15,862 bases of DNA. Source: Fimbriimonadaceae bacterium. GTDB lineage: Bacteria > Armatimonadota > Fimbriimonadia > Fimbriimonadales > Fimbriimonadaceae. Below the pieces are notes generated by a model. It had not been told where the DNA came from. It saw nothing but the letters and a program-made list of their open reading frames with translations, and did no database searches. Position numbers and translations under genes: made by a program. The stretch covers positions 1 through 15,862 of the forward strand of contig JADLGZ010000148.1 in NCBI GenBank assembly GCA_020849075.1, given 5' to 3'. Shown one piece after another: positions 13,984 through 15,862 of this stretch (position 1 is the first letter of the stretch; each line of letters starts with the position of its first letter).

Positions 13984-15375
13984 ATGTACGACCAGTTGAC
14001 TTTTGAGACCCGTGAAGACGACCTGAGGCTGAGAGGATGTTGGGAGAACGTTCTGAAGAAAGTAAGCGCTTTGATGGCGCCGAAGATGGCTGAGCGTTTC
14101 TTGCATCGAATCCGCCCGGCGGAACTGCGAGACGGCGTTGCGATTCTTGAGGTGCCGAATTCCTTTAATGTGGAGTGGATTCGATCTCGATGTCTGTCGG
14201 ATCTGCAAAGAGCCATTAGTGAGGAGCTGGGCGAGACCGTGCTGGTGGAGCTTAGGATCAATGCCACCGCCCGCCGGCCGGAGGTGACCGCGATCACTGA
14301 ACTTCGGGCCCAGCCTGTCGTTGTTGAGCGGAGTGCGCGATGTAGCTTTGAACCAGGTGATCGCTATCGATTCGATAACTTTGTGACGGGTCAAAGCAAT
14401 CGTCTTGCCTTTGCCGGAGCCAAGGCTGTTGCCTCTGACCCAGGTAAGAAGTACAATCCGCTGTTCATCTACGGTCCGAGTGGCCTTGGGAAGACCCACT
14501 TATTGCATTCAATTGCTCGCGAAGTTCTGCAGCGTGACCCGAATTTCCCCGTGGTCTACATCAGCGCCCAGCAATTTGCCGAGGAATTGATTTCGAGCCT
14601 CCAGCAGGGGAAGATTGAGCCTTTCCGTCGGGCCCAGCGTAGCGTCGGCATTTGGCTGGTTGACGATATCCAGTTCATTGCGGGCAAGGACCGAACGCAA
14701 GAAGAACTCTTCTACACGTTCAACCACCTCCACCAGACCGGCAAGCAGATCGTGCTCTGTTCGGATCGCCCTCCGCGTGAGTTGCACTTGATGGACGAGC
14801 GTCTGCGTTCGAGATTCGAAAGTGGCTTGGTCGCCGATATTCAGTGGCCCGACACCGAAACGCGCAGCGCGATTCTTCTCAATAAGGCCCACGAGGAGGG
14901 CGTGCCGCTTACAACCCAAGTTGCCTTGTATCTTGCCGAGCATGTGCCGGGGAACATCCGAAATCTCGAAGGGGCGATGACCAAGCTGGCCGTTCAGTCG
15001 AGCCTAAACAACCATGAGATCAGCATGGACTTGGCGCAAGAAATGGTTGAATTGCACTACAGCAAGGCCGCCCTCGCCAGGCCCAGCTTTACGCAGATAC
15101 TCGACGTCGTCAGCAAGTTCTATCGCATTCCGGTCGAAGACATTCGCGGCACGAGCCGAAAGGCGCCTATTGCGCTGGCTCGCCACGTGGCGGTCTATCT
15201 CACCCGCGAAGTCACGCAGGGGAGCTGGAAGCACATCGGCCACCAATTTGGTGACCGTGACCACACCAGCATGATGCACGCCTACGAGAAGATCAGTAAG
15301 ATGGCGGGCGGCGACCGCGACTTCGCGAATGTCGTGCGATCGCTCTTGCGCAACCTGAATCCGGACGGTCAATGA
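13984..15375 (+). CDS. dnaA: Chromosomal replication initiator protein DnaA
   Basis: A 463-residue AAA+ initiator that binds DnaA boxes and opens oriC. Domain I is about residues 15-95 ('CWENVLKKVSALM' ... 'NVEWIRSRCLSDL'). A short domain II linker follows (about 95-120). The AAA+ core opens at 'YRFDNFVTGQSNRLAF' with Walker A GPSGLGKTH at 164-172, Walker B LVDDIQF at 225-231, the arginine-finger segment RLRSRFESG at 273-281, and sensor 2 IRNLEGAM at 325-332. Domain IV (about 365-463) carries the DNA-binding signature as GDRDHTSMMHA at 423-433; the usual form is GGRDHTTVLHA. The ATG has no clear Shine-Dalgarno but gives a normal domain I. The gene diverges from thiN across a DnaA-box region and is not followed by dnaN. 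Confidence 0.97.
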   Translation: MYDQLTFETREDDLRLRGCWENVLKKVSALMAPKMAERFLHRIRPAELRDGVAILEVPNSFNVEWIRSRCLSDLQRAISEELGETVLVELRINATARRPEVTAITELRAQPVVVERSARCSFEPGDRYRFDNFVTGQSNRLAFAGAKAVASDPGKKYNPLFIYGPSGLGKTHLLHSIAREVLQRDPNFPVVYISAQQFAEELISSLQQGKIEPFRRAQRSVGIWLVDDIQFIAGKDRTQEELFYTFNHLHQTGKQIVLCSDRPPRELHLMDERLRSRFESGLVADIQWPDTETRSAILLNKAHEEGVPLTTQVALYLAEHVPGNIRNLEGAMTKLAVQSSLNNHEISMDLAQEMVELHYSKAALARPSFTQILDVVSKFYRIPVEDIRGTSRKAPIALARHVAVYLTREVTQGSWKHIGHQFGDRDHTSMMHAYEKISKMAGGDRDFANVVRSLLRNLNPDGQ

Positions 15376-15862
15376 AGCTCGCCGACATGACTTGGCAAGA
15401 GGTCGGCGCGCTCGACCGCGAAACGGTGGTCGTCATCCCGACGGGCTCCAACGAGCAGCATGGCCCGCACCTTCCGGTCTTCACCGACTCGATTTTGGCG
15501 ACGGCAGTTTCGGAAGCTGTCGAAGCCAAGATCGGGGACAAGGTGCTCGTTACCCCCACCCTTTGGCTCGGGGCGAGCAGCCACCATCTCGCCTTTCCAG
15601 GTTCCTTATCGAATTCGATGTCGGGCTACAACGAAGCTCTTAAAGCCGTGGTCGAGAGCCTGCATCGCCACGGGTTTTGGAAGTTCTATATCATCAATGG
15701 TCATGGCGGTAACACCTCGCTCAACGACGTGGCGCTACGTGAACTCAAAGAACTCCACCCCAACCTTCTTTTGGGTCACAGCGGCTACTTCACCTATTGC
15801 GCGGATCTCTGCGCTGAGCTCCTTGAAGGCCCGGCTAAGATGATTCAGCACTCGTGCGAAGC
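15372..15862 (+). CDS. Creatininase-family amidohydrolase (3' truncated)
   Basis: The open frame begins at the ATG overlapping the dnaA stop (ATGA) and runs off the window after 163 codons of an expected ~250. Members are metal-dependent amidases (creatininase, mycofactocin MftE, ArfB-type formamide hydrolases). Metal-site motifs are visible: PTGSNEQHGPHLPVFTDS at 23-40 with Glu 28, His 30 and Asp 39; 'SSHHLAFPGSLS' at 69-80; and INGHGGN at 108-114 with His 111. The last visible residues, MIQHSCE (157-163), fit the start of the conserved 'H(A/S).E.(E)TS' active-site segment. The substrate cannot be assigned. The 4-base overlap with dnaA implies co-translation, an unusual partner for a replication initiator. 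Confidence 0.9.
   Translation, partial: MKLADMTWQEVGALDRETVVVIPTGSNEQHGPHLPVFTDSILATAVSEAVEAKIGDKVLVTPTLWLGASSHHLAFPGSLSNSMSGYNEALKAVVESLHRHGFWKFYIINGHGGNTSLNDVALRELKELHPNLLLGHSGYFTYCADLCAELLEGPAKMIQHSCE

Noticed and set aside
13849..14499. 216-codon open frame on the minus strand opposite dnaA
   Set aside because: It lies antisense to an unmistakable dnaA, shows no domain, and has a composition typical of a shadow frame.
1..15862. Mobile elements, defence islands, CRISPR, toxin-antitoxin pairs
   Set aside because: No transposase, integrase, terminal inverted repeat, repeat-spacer array or recognisable defence domain set was seen. The DinG-like helicase sits among housekeeping genes and not beside csf (type IV CRISPR) genes.

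Overview
The window is ordinary bacterial chromosomal DNA, densely coding, with many start/stop overlaps of 1-8 bases and few strong Shine-Dalgarno sites. No transposase, phage gene, CRISPR array, tRNA or rRNA was recognised. The gene mix suggests a free-living Gram-negative-type bacterium outside the Proteobacteria: a family TIGR03790 lipoprotein, amidohydrolases with degenerate metal sites, a CelD-like GNAT protein, and dnaA not followed by dnaN. My tentative guess is Armatimonadota (Fimbriimonas-like), with Acidobacteria or Planctomycetes-type lineages as alternatives. This is inferred from gene families only, without a database comparison.

Region 1 (2-10604, + strand) holds nine co-oriented genes with a largest gap of 24 bases. 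It starts with the 3' end of pstS and then pstC and pstA (high-affinity phosphate import; pstB is not in the window). Next are two exported amidohydrolase-family proteins carrying three amidohydrolase units between them, of which only one keeps the metal ligands. They are followed by a DinG/XPD-type iron-sulfur helicase, holo-ACP synthase (acpS), a GNAT-fold protein of the CelD/FemAB-like group, and a TIGR03790-family lipoprotein.

Region 2 (10612-13761, - strand) is a convergent cluster. In its own 5'->3' order it contains thiamine diphosphokinase (thiN), a sodium:solute symporter, a small FHA-domain protein, a membrane-anchored protein with an NTF2-like look, and a 40-residue lipoprotein. 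The first three overlap by 7 and 4 bases. A role for the symporter in thiamine or thiamine-precursor uptake is a reasonable but unproven inference from this overlap.

Region 3 (13762-15862) is a divergent intergenic region with one perfect and several imperfect DnaA boxes, which makes it a candidate oriC and/or dnaA autoregulatory site. After it comes dnaA, and then a creatininase-family amidase that overlaps dnaA by 4 bases and runs off the window.

No clearly new system stands out. The observations most worth following up are the one-active/two-degenerate amidohydrolase set, the dnaA-creatininase overlap with adjacent DnaA boxes, and the thiN-symporter-FHA cluster.
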